This document shows, in pieces, positions 8,501 to 16,516 of a stretch of DNA of 64,000 nucleotides; position 1 is the first letter of the stretch; each line of letters begins with the position of its first letter. The stretch is taken from NCBI GenBank assembly GCA_017465095.1, contig JAFTWX010000046.1:1-64000 (forward strand), given 5' to 3'. Made by a program: the position numbers and the translations under genes. The notes beneath the pieces are model-generated. The model saw only the letters and a list, made by a program, of their open reading frames with translations, was not told the origin of the DNA and made no database searches. Origin of the DNA: Lachnospiraceae bacterium. Its GTDB lineage: Bacteria > Bacillota > Clostridia > Lachnospirales > Lachnospiraceae.

Positions 8501-9708
8501 TGACAGAGACGCCGGAGCCAAACTCCATGCATCAGCTGACGGATGAACAGAAAGCAAAGATTGAAGAGAGCAAAAAGCTGACCGTCAATGTACATACAGA
8601 CGGTAGAAAAGAAACAGACCTCGATAAAGAAGTAGTAGACGGTGTCAAGGGCGCAGTCAAAGGCGAGAAGGACGGCGCCGGATATAAGGGATATGAGTAT
8701 GTGGATATCGGTGTGACCGCTAAGGTAGAAGGTGTTGACGGCGAAACACAGATTACCGACACAAAAGCGCCGATGGAAATCACCATGGAAATTCCGAAGG
8801 GAATCCAAAAGAAAAACCGCAAGTTTAAAATGGTACGTCATCACAAAGAAAAGGACGGAAAAACACGCACGGAAGTGATTGATTGTAAGGTTTCCAAAGA
8901 TGGAAAACATATCACGTTCAAGACCGATTGCTTCTCGACTTATGCGATTTGTTATGACAGCGGTGAAAAAGCAAACTTTGACATGAGCAAGGTAAAATGG
9001 AACTATACTGATGCCTACACTTATGACGGAAAAGCGAAGAAAGTGGAACTTACCGGACTTCCGGCGGGACTTAACGTAACATATACCGGTAATACGGCAA
9101 CGGAAGTGGGAACTTATACAGCAAAAGCGACATTTAGTTACGATGATTTTGCGTATAATGCACCGGATGTATCCAAGATTGCTACATTAACATGGCAGAT
9201 TAAGGAACCGTCCAAGGTAGGACAGACCGTGGCTTCTACCAGCGCGAAGTATGAAGTAACGGCAGACGAAGACGGAAACAAAACGGTAGAGTATACCGGT
9301 CTTACAAAGAAGAGTACAAAGAAAGTTAAAATTCCGTCATCTGTTAAGATTGGAAATGAGACTTACAAGGTTACGTCGATTGCGGATGATGCATTTAAGA
9401 ATAATAAGAAGATGACATCCGTGACCATTCCGAGTACGGTTGAGACTATCGGAAAGAATGCGTTCAAAGGTTGTAAAAAGCTTACCAAGGTAACGATTCC
9501 GAAAAATGTAACTACCATCGGAAAAGATGCGTTCCGCAACTGTAAAAAATTAAAAACAGTAACGATTAAGAGTAAAAATATTACTTCTGTCGGAAAAGGA
9601 GCGTTTAAAGGCGTATCTTCCAAAATTACAATTAAAGTGCCGAAAAGTAAGAAGAAAGCTTACACAAAACTGTTTAAAAAAGCAGGTTACAAGAAAAAAA
9701 TAAAATAG
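5530..9708 (+). CDS. Secreted repeat protein with C-terminal LRR_5 (BspA-like) domain
   Basis: 1392 residues from ATG 5530, which has an ideal AAAGGAGG site; an upstream in-frame ATG at 5497 lacks one. A signal peptide ends near VSPAAVSA. The N-terminal half holds three copies of a long module recognisable by a GFY/GIY start, a (F/Y)YVV core, a YKVT or YRLR strand and, in the first two copies, an FQLxAN strand and a W-T-D element. A middle region contains a beta domain ending in FKTDCFSTYAI, also present before the anchors of the sortase substrates near 43-46 kb. After an immunoglobulin-like stretch (YDGKAKKVELTGLP) come about four BspA-type leucine-rich repeats (VTIPSTVETIGKNAFKGC pattern). 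The C-terminus is lysine-rich with no LPxTG-type anchor, so it is either released or held by charge. Probably a surface adhesin; the ligand is unknown. Confidence 0.8.
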   Translation: MKKHFNKFLSFFLVLAMMVGVVSPAAVSAEEQPEEEVPRIGFYAGETTESGVVEEYTYTNFGADSFYVVMQAAGEGEMYLQNMPYLSLWDHDKQMDVSGNDVADYATLSAVQGSNNVYKVTITAQDANFQLWANIDVRNTDGNGNPEGEPWTDMAGIDVRYEETGLVVTQDLNWDTNPPSLRDDSWFAKELDANMPYLTLAFKYIAILQDGAKEETPINAKDFNLNIFDENGNETPDASIDENSHDENLVDVKITRAGTYKIGYEYESEQWDYVTLHIGQPRVGFYTAADYENGSYIFETLPYYDIKEKPQFYVIVKKAEEGMTQTIPEIFLQVQEPDTEEWITAPEQLSDFISYEEIEVPDEETEIWAVYKVTVVTDRGFQLQANVDCVLDGPEQEAWTDSPQIGIWYEERPGGLKVADYIEFDELEVPYIHDESGYFGELMIPFGEDRTMAFVVRDEEGANTELNGTMSVKFNEGEEILLEGEPVSNDYITIEKIHSGNENKEWYYNLRLEKRGAYTFTYKEDGQEDKSVTLYAEPPLFGIYKDAQVFDETTIYNEPELDYLNQDYYAVVSKKYGEWVEGFEPDVLNYEKDVVEFVPESSGEEYDVYRLRVRDGVTAGFDMILPVTVRWGEGDEEYYVDERWYHFKGSENGRIAYTDGEEHLGYAGCYLYDYEYEAGGVNWGSGEPIYYAHADSIQGVIDKLSALANGEEVLYAVTSQFDNEVPDKNQSTAGMDIVNTGYMMINVSHLGDTNLTDQYVSSSGNMKGILYVSGQDWYYTKHDRNEDGFYVEDIVYKVAPVVSVLEESVTKYEEDNNVDVTVPERVKAMDYISSYMGDCYEVDASGDALVLGDKIEWTSEEERIFAEAFLDLASSDYDSYRAMMPDAFEFPNLHVNIYCDMKFGGCYEKLSVGFKEGKDYSATIVNDVTGEKTVLSMENLEGQPTKTVEGVSISYIDKATGEEKFDDIAVHLYNIDSETTTSGDFGGEVSLTETPEPNSMHQLTDEQKAKIEESKKLTVNVHTDGRKETDLDKEVVDGVKGAVKGEKDGAGYKGYEYVDIGVTAKVEGVDGETQITDTKAPMEITMEIPKGIQKKNRKFKMVRHHKEKDGKTRTEVIDCKVSKDGKHITFKTDCFSTYAICYDSGEKANFDMSKVKWNYTDAYTYDGKAKKVELTGLPAGLNVTYTGNTATEVGTYTAKATFSYDDFAYNAPDVSKIATLTWQIKEPSKVGQTVASTSAKYEVTADEDGNKTVEYTGLTKKSTKKVKIPSSVKIGNETYKVTSIADDAFKNNKKMTSVTIPSTVETIGKNAFKGCKKLTKVTIPKNVTTIGKDAFRNCKKLKTVTIKSKNITSVGKGAFKGVSSKITIKVPKSKKKAYTKLFKKAGYKKKIK

Positions 9709-9730
9709 GCATAACACAAGCGCAATATGT

Positions 9731-9766
9731 ACAGGCAGACCAAAAAAACGGTCTGCCTGTATTAAA
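9731..9766 (+). terminator. Rho-independent terminator
   Basis: An 11-base perfect stem ACAGGCAGACC/GGTCTGCCTGT with an A-rich 8-base loop. The T tail is weak (ATTAAATT). Confidence 0.7.
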
Positions 9767-9795
9767 TTCTGTGCAGTTTTACTTGCAGCATACGG

Positions 9796-9824
9796 TTGTT
9801 TGCGGATGGAATATTTGATATAAT
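9796..9824 (+). promoter_or_regulatory. Promoter of the BMP/hybrid kinase/HD-GYP operon
   Basis: TTGTTT, 17 bases, perfect TATAAT, about 50 bases upstream of the first gene of a four-gene overlapping operon. Confidence 0.7.
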
Positions 9825-9873
9825 TATTTTGTGTGCTTATATATAAATGCACAAAAGATGTATGAGGTGTATG

Positions 9874-10971
9874 ATGAAAAAAATTATATGCGTTGCAGCG
9901 ACGATACTCGTTCTCATCATTGTCGGCATGTTATTTATGCGAGGAAATGAAAAAGATACTGAGGTGACAAGAAAAACAACAAAAGTCGGTTTCGTATACA
10001 ACGGAACAATTGATGATAAGGGCTGGGGACAGTCCCATTATGAAGGAATATCAATCAGTGCAAAAGAACTGAATCTTTCGGTTATGTACAAAGAGAGTGT
10101 ACCGTTTGATGAAAGCTGTGAACAGGTTATGCAGGAAATGATTGATTCCGGATGTGAAATTATCATTTGTAATTCCTTTGATTATGGGCCGTATATAGCC
10201 CATGTGGCCGAAAATAATCCGGAAACGATATTTTTTCATGCGACGGGCGTGCAGACGGCAGATAATGTTGCAACATATTTCGGAAGAATTTATCAGATGA
10301 GATATCTTTCGGGTATTGTTGCCGGTTTACAGACGGAAAGCGATTCCATCGGTTATGTGGCAGCATTTCCGATTGCGGAGGTAAACAGGGGAATCAATGC
10401 GTTTGCCCTCGGCGTGCGCAGTGTCAATCCGAATGCGGAGATTCATGTGGCATGGAGTGAATCATGGACCGATGATACGGCGAATAAAGAGGCGGCAGAA
10501 TTATTGGTTGATGCGTGTGATGTGGATGTTTTGACGATGCATTGTGATACGGTTGCACCGCTTGAAGTGGCGGATGAACGCGGAATCTGGTCCATCGGCT
10601 ACAATATGGATAATCAGGAGGATTATCCGGACAGCTTTCTGACGGCACCGGTTTGGAATTGGGAGTCGTTTTATACACCGCAGATTTTAAAATGTTTACA
10701 GGGAAAGTTCAAGCCGGACAATTACTGGGAAGGGGTTGAAACAGGAATTGTGGAACTTGCACCTTTGTCTGGGAATGTGAAAGAGGGGATTGCACAGGCT
10801 GTCGATGAGAAAAGACAGATGTTTGATGCAGGCACATTTGATGTGTTCTATGGACCGATTACGGATTGTGAAGGACGGATAAAAATAGGTCAGGGGGAAA
10901 ACATGCCGGATGAAAAGTTATTAAATGACTTTGATTGGTATGTAGAAGGGATACATATTTATGAAAAATGA
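9874..10971 (+). CDS. Membrane-anchored BMP-family (PnrA/Med-like) ligand-binding protein 1
   Basis: About 365 residues from the ATG at 9874 (GAGG six bases upstream; other ATGs up to 9847 are in frame). One hydrophobic N-terminal segment without a lipobox cysteine suggests an uncleaved anchor with an extracellular domain. The domain is a BMP-type periplasmic-binding fold: VGFVYNGTIDDKGWGQSHYE, then RYLSGIVAGL, EVNRGINAFALGVRSVNPNA and a conserved W-x-SW element. BMP proteins bind purine nucleosides in ABC uptake systems, but no permease or ATPase gene is nearby; the B. subtilis regulator Med is a membrane-bound relative without a transporter. The gene overlaps a paralogue and then a hybrid kinase, so a sensory receptor role is inferred. 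The ligand cannot be told from sequence. Confidence 0.8.
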   Translation: MKKIICVAATILVLIIVGMLFMRGNEKDTEVTRKTTKVGFVYNGTIDDKGWGQSHYEGISISAKELNLSVMYKESVPFDESCEQVMQEMIDSGCEIIICNSFDYGPYIAHVAENNPETIFFHATGVQTADNVATYFGRIYQMRYLSGIVAGLQTESDSIGYVAAFPIAEVNRGINAFALGVRSVNPNAEIHVAWSESWTDDTANKEAAELLVDACDVDVLTMHCDTVAPLEVADERGIWSIGYNMDNQEDYPDSFLTAPVWNWESFYTPQILKCLQGKFKPDNYWEGVETGIVELAPLSGNVKEGIAQAVDEKRQMFDAGTFDVFYGPITDCEGRIKIGQGENMPDEKLLNDFDWYVEGIHIYEK

Positions 10972-12058
10972 AAAATGGTTACATTACGCAATTTTCAGCG
11001 TTGCGTTTGTTATTGTCGCAGCAATTATCTTGGTGATTGCTTTTGCCGGCAGAGAAAAGAAAGAACATATTACTGTCGGGTTTGTGATGACCGGGGGAAT
11101 GGAGGAAGAGGGATGGAACAGTCTTCATTACCGGGGAATAAAGAGTGCCTGCGATGAGATAGGCGTGGAACTTTTGGTCAGAGAGAATGTACTAGAGAAC
11201 AGCGGACAGTGTCCGAAGGCGATTCATGAGCTTGCCAAAGAGCAGGCGGATATCATCATTCTTTCCAGTTACGGCTATGCTGCGGAAGCGGAAGAAATTG
11301 TAAAACAGTACCCGGAAATCGCATTTTATTCGGAATCTTTTGAGAACAGAGGTGACAATCTGGATTGCTATTTTGCAAGAATGTATCAGGCGAGATACCT
11401 TTCCGGAATTGTGGCAGGATATGCGACAGAGACAGATAAAATCGGATATATTGCTGCAATGTCAAACGATGAAGTGAATCGTGGAATTAACGCATTTACA
11501 CTCGGTGTGCAAAGAGTGAACCCGGAGGCAACAGTATTTGTGACATGGACAAATGCATGGGACGATGCGGAGGCGGAAAGACAAGCTACGGCAAAACTGA
11601 TAGATGAATGCGGAGCGGATGTGCTTACATATCATCAGAATCAGCCGAATGTCGTGGATGTTGCAGAAGAAAGAGGAATTGCATCTATCGGATATCATCT
11701 GGCACCGGAAGGTGTTTCTGAAAATTTCCTGACCGCGGTTGTTTCGCATTGGGATATTACATATCGGGAACTGATTCTTGATTGTATAAAGGGAAAGTCA
11801 GATATCGTAGATTTTTACTGGTTCGGAATGGAGCGCAATGCAATCGGATTGACGGAGTTGTCACCGTTGGTTCCCGGGGAAGCAGCTTCAGAGATTGAAA
11901 AAGCTGCGGATGAGATAATGACAGGCGCAGATGTATTTTCCGGGGAGATATATGATGCGGATGGGAAATTGCGTTGCGGAAAAGATGAGAGTATCAGCGA
12001 TGAAGCGTTGATGACACAGATGGATTGGTTTGTAAAAGGTGTGAAAGTTTATGAATAA
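10961..12058 (+). CDS. Membrane-anchored BMP-family ligand-binding protein 2
   Basis: 365 residues; paralogue of the preceding protein with the same layout: a membrane anchor at residues about 8-28, no lipobox, then VGFVMTGGMEEEGWNSLHYR, ARYLSGIVAGYATE, EVNRGINAFTLGVQRVNPEA and a TNAWDDAEAERQA segment. The two most likely arose by tandem duplication. Its ATG lies inside the end of gene 1 (11-base overlap) and its own end overlaps the kinase start by 8 bases, so all are translationally coupled. Two different receptors feeding one kinase, or a heterodimer, would fit the arrangement; neither is shown by the sequence. Confidence 0.8.
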   Translation: MKNEKWLHYAIFSVAFVIVAAIILVIAFAGREKKEHITVGFVMTGGMEEEGWNSLHYRGIKSACDEIGVELLVRENVLENSGQCPKAIHELAKEQADIIILSSYGYAAEAEEIVKQYPEIAFYSESFENRGDNLDCYFARMYQARYLSGIVAGYATETDKIGYIAAMSNDEVNRGINAFTLGVQRVNPEATVFVTWTNAWDDAEAERQATAKLIDECGADVLTYHQNQPNVVDVAEERGIASIGYHLAPEGVSENFLTAVVSHWDITYRELILDCIKGKSDIVDFYWFGMERNAIGLTELSPLVPGEAASEIEKAADEIMTGADVFSGEIYDADGKLRCGKDESISDEALMTQMDWFVKGVKVYE

Positions 12059-14561
12059 GGGAAAGAGAGCAAACATTGTCAGGATTTCATCCGGTCTTTT
12101 CAGCCTTCTTGTGATTATGCTGTGTGTCGGCGGTCTGTTGGGTTATAAAATGAACCAGATGTTGACCGACAACATAGAAAATCAGGTGACAGAGTATGCG
12201 GAGCTTGTGGCAGAGCAGGTAGATCAGGGGATTGTAATCCAGTTTGTCCAGTTGAATAATATTGCAAATGCAATAAATAACAGTGACGGAAATGTAAAAA
12301 CAGTTTTGGGCACCGTCCGTCAGGAGCAGGAAGGTATTTCTGTCGGAATGATTGCGCTGGACGGAAGCGTGATTTTCGGAAATAACATTGATATCAGTCA
12401 TTTTAGCGGAATCAAACGTTCCTTTCGGGGAGAGGAAGCAGTTTCCTTTGCCAAAGGAAAGGGATTATTGTTTTCGGTTCCTGTGTACAGCGGAAGTAAT
12501 GTAAAATATGTTTTGTATAAAATGTATGATGTCAGTGTGCTTCAACAGACGTTCGGAAGGGAATGTTACGGGGGGAAAGGTCAGGTTCTGTTGGCAGATA
12601 CGGAATCGGAAGTTATTGTTCCGTTTTTAAATGAAAAAACTTATTCCATGGAAATTCTTTTGACGGAAGAAAGCAAAAATGGCTTTGAAGAAATACAGGA
12701 TAAAATGAATATTGCCACATCGGCAAGCACCTATGTGAACGCTCGCGGCGGAAAATACTTTTTGTTTGTTTCCGAAGTGGCGCAACACGGGATTTATACG
12801 GTCGGAATTGTGCCGGAAAAAGCGCTTTCCGAGGGAATGATGTACATTACAACCCTTGTTTTGTGGGTGTTTGGACTGTTGCTTGTCCTTTTCCTAATCG
12901 GTGCTGCATATGTATTTTTTACCGCAGAAAAAGCACAGGAAAGTGATGAGCTTCGCGAAGCGAAAGAAGATGCGGAGCGTGCGAACAGGGCAAAGACGGA
13001 TTTTCTTGCCAGTATGTCTCATGAAATACGTACTCCGATTCATGCGATTATGGGAATGAATGAGATGGTAATGCGGGAATGTGAAAATGAAAATGTGAGG
13101 ATGTATTCAAAAAACATTCAAAGTGCAAGTTCAAATTTACTGTCGTTAATCAATGATATTCTCGATTTTTCGAAGATTGAAGCCGGAAAAATTGAAATTG
13201 TAAAAGAAGAGTATGAACTGAAAGAACTGTTGCATGATGTGGTTAACATAATTCAGCCTATGGCGGATGAAAAGGAACTGCAGTTTGATGTCCGGGTAGA
13301 TAAGGCGCTGCCTGCTGTGCTACAGGGTGATGCGGGAAGAATTCGTCAGATTATCATTAATCTTCTTAACAATGCCATAAAATATACGAAAGAAGGCAAG
13401 GTGTCTTTTCACGTGTCTTCTGCGAACCAATCGGGGAATGTGATGACACTGCACATCCACGTGGAGGATACCGGTATCGGTATCAAAGAGGAAGATATTC
13501 ATAAATTGTTTGTGGATTTTGAGAGAGTTGATATAAACAAGAATCGTAACATTGAAGGAACCGGTCTCGGTCTTGCAATCACAAACCGACTGGTTACCAA
13601 TATGGGCGGACAAATTAAGCTGAACAGTGAATATGGCAAGGGCTCCGTCTTTGAAGTTTATATTCCTCAGATAGTGGTCGGTGACGGTCAAATCGGAGAT
13701 TTTCAATCGGGATATGAAACTTATGTGCGAGAACAATATGTGGAGAGCTTTATTGCACCGGATGCCAGGATTTTGGTTGTCGATGATCATGAGTTAAATC
13801 TGTTTGTTATGGAAAGTCTTCTCAAGGCAAATCAGGTTAAGACGACGATTTGTAAAAGCGGCGCAGAGTGTCTGGCTCTCGTGGAAAAGGAAGTGTATGA
13901 CATTATACTTTTGGATCATATGATGCCGGAAATGGACGGTATTGAGACGATGCAAAAGATACTGGATAACGGATGGAAGAGAGATACGGTTGTGGTGGCT
14001 TTGACGGCCAACGCAATTGTCGGAGCGAAAGAATTGTACTTAGAACACGGATTTGATGATTATCTGAGTAAGCCGGTAGATACAAAACGGCTGGAAAATA
14101 TGTTAATCAAATATATTCCGGAGCATAAAGTACAGTATGTAGTTGAAAAGGGAAAAAGTATTTCAAGTGAAAATGTGGCAGAGGAGGAAAAAAGAATGAG
14201 TGAATGTATTGATCAGTCTGTAGGAATGAAGTATTGTGCTCACAGCAGAGAGATGTATATGGAAGTGTTACAGATGTACTGCGAGGTAAAAGAGGAGAAA
14301 CTGGAACAGGTTAAGAACAGTTTTGAATCGGAAGACTGGAAGAGCTATGTTACATATGTACATTCCATGAAATCGACATCGCTGAGTGTGGGGGGAGTTA
14401 AACTTTCTGAACTGGCACTGAGTCTTGAAATGGCCGGTAAAGGCTATTTGGCAGGGGAAGAAGATAAGCTTGCTTATATCAAGGAACATACGCAGGAGCT
14501 TATGGATTTATATGTGGCAACTGTGGAAGAAGGACTGCAGATTCTGGAGGCGGAAGCATGA
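12051..14561 (+). CDS. Hybrid sensor histidine kinase with receiver and Hpt domains
   Basis: 836 residues. A membrane segment (about 12-32), an extracytoplasmic Cache-like sensor of about 235 residues, and a second segment (about 265-292) precede the cytoplasmic kinase. The HisKA motif MSHEIRTPIHAIMG carries phospho-acceptor His 324; the ATPase domain shows its N-box (IINLLNNAIKYTKEG), DTGIGI and GTGLGLAI boxes. A receiver domain (VVDDHELNLF, phospho-acceptor Asp 622) and a C-terminal Hpt domain (YVHSMKSTS, His 771) complete a full phosphorelay. All catalytic residues look intact. It is coupled upstream to two BMP receptors and downstream, by ATGA overlap, to an HD-GYP/receiver protein, whose receiver is the obvious final acceptor. 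Confidence 0.92.
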   Translation: MNKGKRANIVRISSGLFSLLVIMLCVGGLLGYKMNQMLTDNIENQVTEYAELVAEQVDQGIVIQFVQLNNIANAINNSDGNVKTVLGTVRQEQEGISVGMIALDGSVIFGNNIDISHFSGIKRSFRGEEAVSFAKGKGLLFSVPVYSGSNVKYVLYKMYDVSVLQQTFGRECYGGKGQVLLADTESEVIVPFLNEKTYSMEILLTEESKNGFEEIQDKMNIATSASTYVNARGGKYFLFVSEVAQHGIYTVGIVPEKALSEGMMYITTLVLWVFGLLLVLFLIGAAYVFFTAEKAQESDELREAKEDAERANRAKTDFLASMSHEIRTPIHAIMGMNEMVMRECENENVRMYSKNIQSASSNLLSLINDILDFSKIEAGKIEIVKEEYELKELLHDVVNIIQPMADEKELQFDVRVDKALPAVLQGDAGRIRQIIINLLNNAIKYTKEGKVSFHVSSANQSGNVMTLHIHVEDTGIGIKEEDIHKLFVDFERVDINKNRNIEGTGLGLAITNRLVTNMGGQIKLNSEYGKGSVFEVYIPQIVVGDGQIGDFQSGYETYVREQYVESFIAPDARILVVDDHELNLFVMESLLKANQVKTTICKSGAECLALVEKEVYDIILLDHMMPEMDGIETMQKILDNGWKRDTVVVALTANAIVGAKELYLEHGFDDYLSKPVDTKRLENMLIKYIPEHKVQYVVEKGKSISSENVAEEEKRMSECIDQSVGMKYCAHSREMYMEVLQMYCEVKEEKLEQVKNSFESEDWKSYVTYVHSMKSTSLSVGGVKLSELALSLEMAGKGYLAGEEDKLAYIKEHTQELMDLYVATVEEGLQILEAEA

Positions 14562-16468
14562 AAAAGATAGGTAGGAGATGGTATATAATAACAATTTTGT
14601 GTACCATAGTGGCATTGGTTGTCATGGTTGCGTATAACTACCAAATGTTTTATTCCAATTCTGTTGAGAATATGCAGGCTATCGGGTCGAGTAATCTGGC
14701 TCAGGTTGCGGAGGAATTGGACGGATATTTGACGCGGGGGATGGAAGCCGTACAGTCCACTGCTGTTTCGGTGGAATACATGATGGAGCAAGGAGCAACG
14801 TCTGCGGATATCGAAAAATTTCTTGTGTACGAATCTGAGCGGTACAAGGAAGAAATTGATGAGAATTTTACCGGAATTTATGGTTTGTTCGCAGGAGAAT
14901 ATATTGACGGTATCGGCTGGGTTCCGGATGCAGATTATGATCCGAAGACAAGAGAATGGTATAAAAAAGCGCTGGAAATGGGCGGGGAACCGACGTTGGT
15001 GTCGCCTTACCTGGATGCACAGACAGGAACCATCATGATTTCCGTCAGTGAGTTGTTCCGGGACGGGGAAAGTGTTATTTCACTCGATATTGTGATGGAC
15101 CGTATCCAGAAAATCACAGAGGGAATTTCCATAAACAAGGGCGAAGGATATGGCTTTGTGGTTGACGGAAACGGATTGGTAGTGGCGCATAACAATCAGC
15201 AAGAAAAAGGAAAGAATTATTTGCAGACCGATTCGGAGATGAAACGGTTACTGGAAAAAGTATATGCGAAGGATAAAAATGTATTTCAGATGACATTGGA
15301 CGGGGAAGAGTATACGGTGTTTTCCGACGTTGTGATGGAAGAGTGGAATGTTGTCATGCTTGTGAGCAATGACAAACTTTTTGCCGATTCCAGAACAACC
15401 CTGCAAAGAAATATTGTTATTTGTTCGTTGATTGCATTTGTCATTATCCTGTTTTTGGGGATTACATTTGCCAGAATGAACCGCTCGATTCAGATGGAAG
15501 CACAGAGCAATGCAAAGATTGAGGATATGAACCAAAAAGTAATCCGTGCACTGGTACGTACGATTGATGCGAAGGACCGTTATACCAACGGACATTCTCT
15601 TCGCGTGGCAGAGTATTCCAGAGAGATTGCAAGGCGTATGAACAAGTCCGAGAAAGAGCAGGATAATATTTACTACGCAGGTCTTCTGCATGATATCGGA
15701 AAGATACGTGTTCCGGAAGAAGTGATCAATAAGCCGGGCAAGCTTACGGATGAAGAGTATGATCAGATTAAAATTCATCCGGTGACCAGTTATCATATTT
15801 TGAAGGATATCTATGAAGACAAACAGATTTCCATGGGAGCAAAATTCCATCATGAACGCTATGACGGCAACGGATATCCAAATGGTTTGAAAGGGGAGAA
15901 TATTCCGGAAATTGCCAGAATTATCGGAGTAGCAGATACCTATGATGCCATGGCAAGTAACCGAAGTTATCGAAAAGCGCTTCCGCAGGATGTGGTTCGT
16001 TCTGAGATTGAAAAAGGAAAAGGAAGCCAGTTTGATCCGGAGATTGCGGATGTGATGCTTTCCATCATTGATGAGGATACGGATTATAAACTGAAGGAAA
16101 CAAATGCGAATGTGAAGACCGTTCTTGTTGTGGATGATGAAGCCATGAATATTAAAATGGTGGAAATTATTATGAAGAACGAACCGCGGCGTCGCATTAT
16201 CGGTGCGCAGAGCGGAAAGGAAGCATTGGAGATATTGGAGCGGGAAGAAGTTAATTTGATTCTTCTTGACGTTACAATGCCGGAGATGGACGGTTTTGAA
16301 ACGCTGGAGCGAATCCGCGAGAAATATCAGATTCCGGTTGTGTTTATGACCGGCGATAAAAACATTGAGACATTGGAAAGAGCGGCAGTTTACGGGGTGG
16401 ATGATTATTTGACCAAACCGTTCCTGCCATTGGCACTGAAAGAAATTATCCATGCAATTTCATGGTAA
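14558..16468 (+). CDS. Cache sensor / HD-GYP c-di-GMP phosphodiesterase with C-terminal receiver
   Basis: 636 residues. An N-terminal membrane segment, a dCache-like extracellular domain (GWVPDADYDPKTREWYKKAL is a typical Cache motif), a second membrane segment near 285-305, then an HD-GYP domain with HDIGK (His 378, Asp 379) and HHERYDGNGYPNGLKG including the GYP signature, and a receiver domain with VVDDEAMN and phospho-acceptor Asp 571 in LLDVTMPEMDG. HD-GYP proteins hydrolyse cyclic di-GMP; metal ligands appear present. A transmembrane sensor, a phosphodiesterase and a receiver in one chain lets it integrate its own ligand with phosphotransfer from the hybrid kinase encoded just upstream (4-base overlap). 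The output is presumably the c-di-GMP level. Confidence 0.9.
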   Translation: MKKIGRRWYIITILCTIVALVVMVAYNYQMFYSNSVENMQAIGSSNLAQVAEELDGYLTRGMEAVQSTAVSVEYMMEQGATSADIEKFLVYESERYKEEIDENFTGIYGLFAGEYIDGIGWVPDADYDPKTREWYKKALEMGGEPTLVSPYLDAQTGTIMISVSELFRDGESVISLDIVMDRIQKITEGISINKGEGYGFVVDGNGLVVAHNNQQEKGKNYLQTDSEMKRLLEKVYAKDKNVFQMTLDGEEYTVFSDVVMEEWNVVMLVSNDKLFADSRTTLQRNIVICSLIAFVIILFLGITFARMNRSIQMEAQSNAKIEDMNQKVIRALVRTIDAKDRYTNGHSLRVAEYSREIARRMNKSEKEQDNIYYAGLLHDIGKIRVPEEVINKPGKLTDEEYDQIKIHPVTSYHILKDIYEDKQISMGAKFHHERYDGNGYPNGLKGENIPEIARIIGVADTYDAMASNRSYRKALPQDVVRSEIEKGKGSQFDPEIADVMLSIIDEDTDYKLKETNANVKTVLVVDDEAMNIKMVEIIMKNEPRRRIIGAQSGKEALEILEREEVNLILLDVTMPEMDGFETLERIREKYQIPVVFMTGDKNIETLERAAVYGVDDYLTKPFLPLALKEIIHAISW

Positions 16469-16473
16469 AAATG

Positions 16474-16504
16474 AAAAGGCGTCGCAAAAACAGCGACGAC
16501 TTTT
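16474..16504. terminator. Bidirectional terminator
   Basis: AAAAG-CGTCGC pairs with GCGACG-CTTTT across a 7-base loop, with one bulged base per side. It lies between the convergent HD-GYP gene and the purine permease gene. Confidence 0.8.
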
Positions 16505-16516
16505 GTATGAGAAAGT

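Noticed and set aside
15248..16453. Long minus-strand open frame of 401 codons
   Set aside because: It lies wholly inside the HD-GYP/receiver gene in another frame, has His/Ile/Phe-biased composition typical of an antisense shadow and no ribosome binding site.
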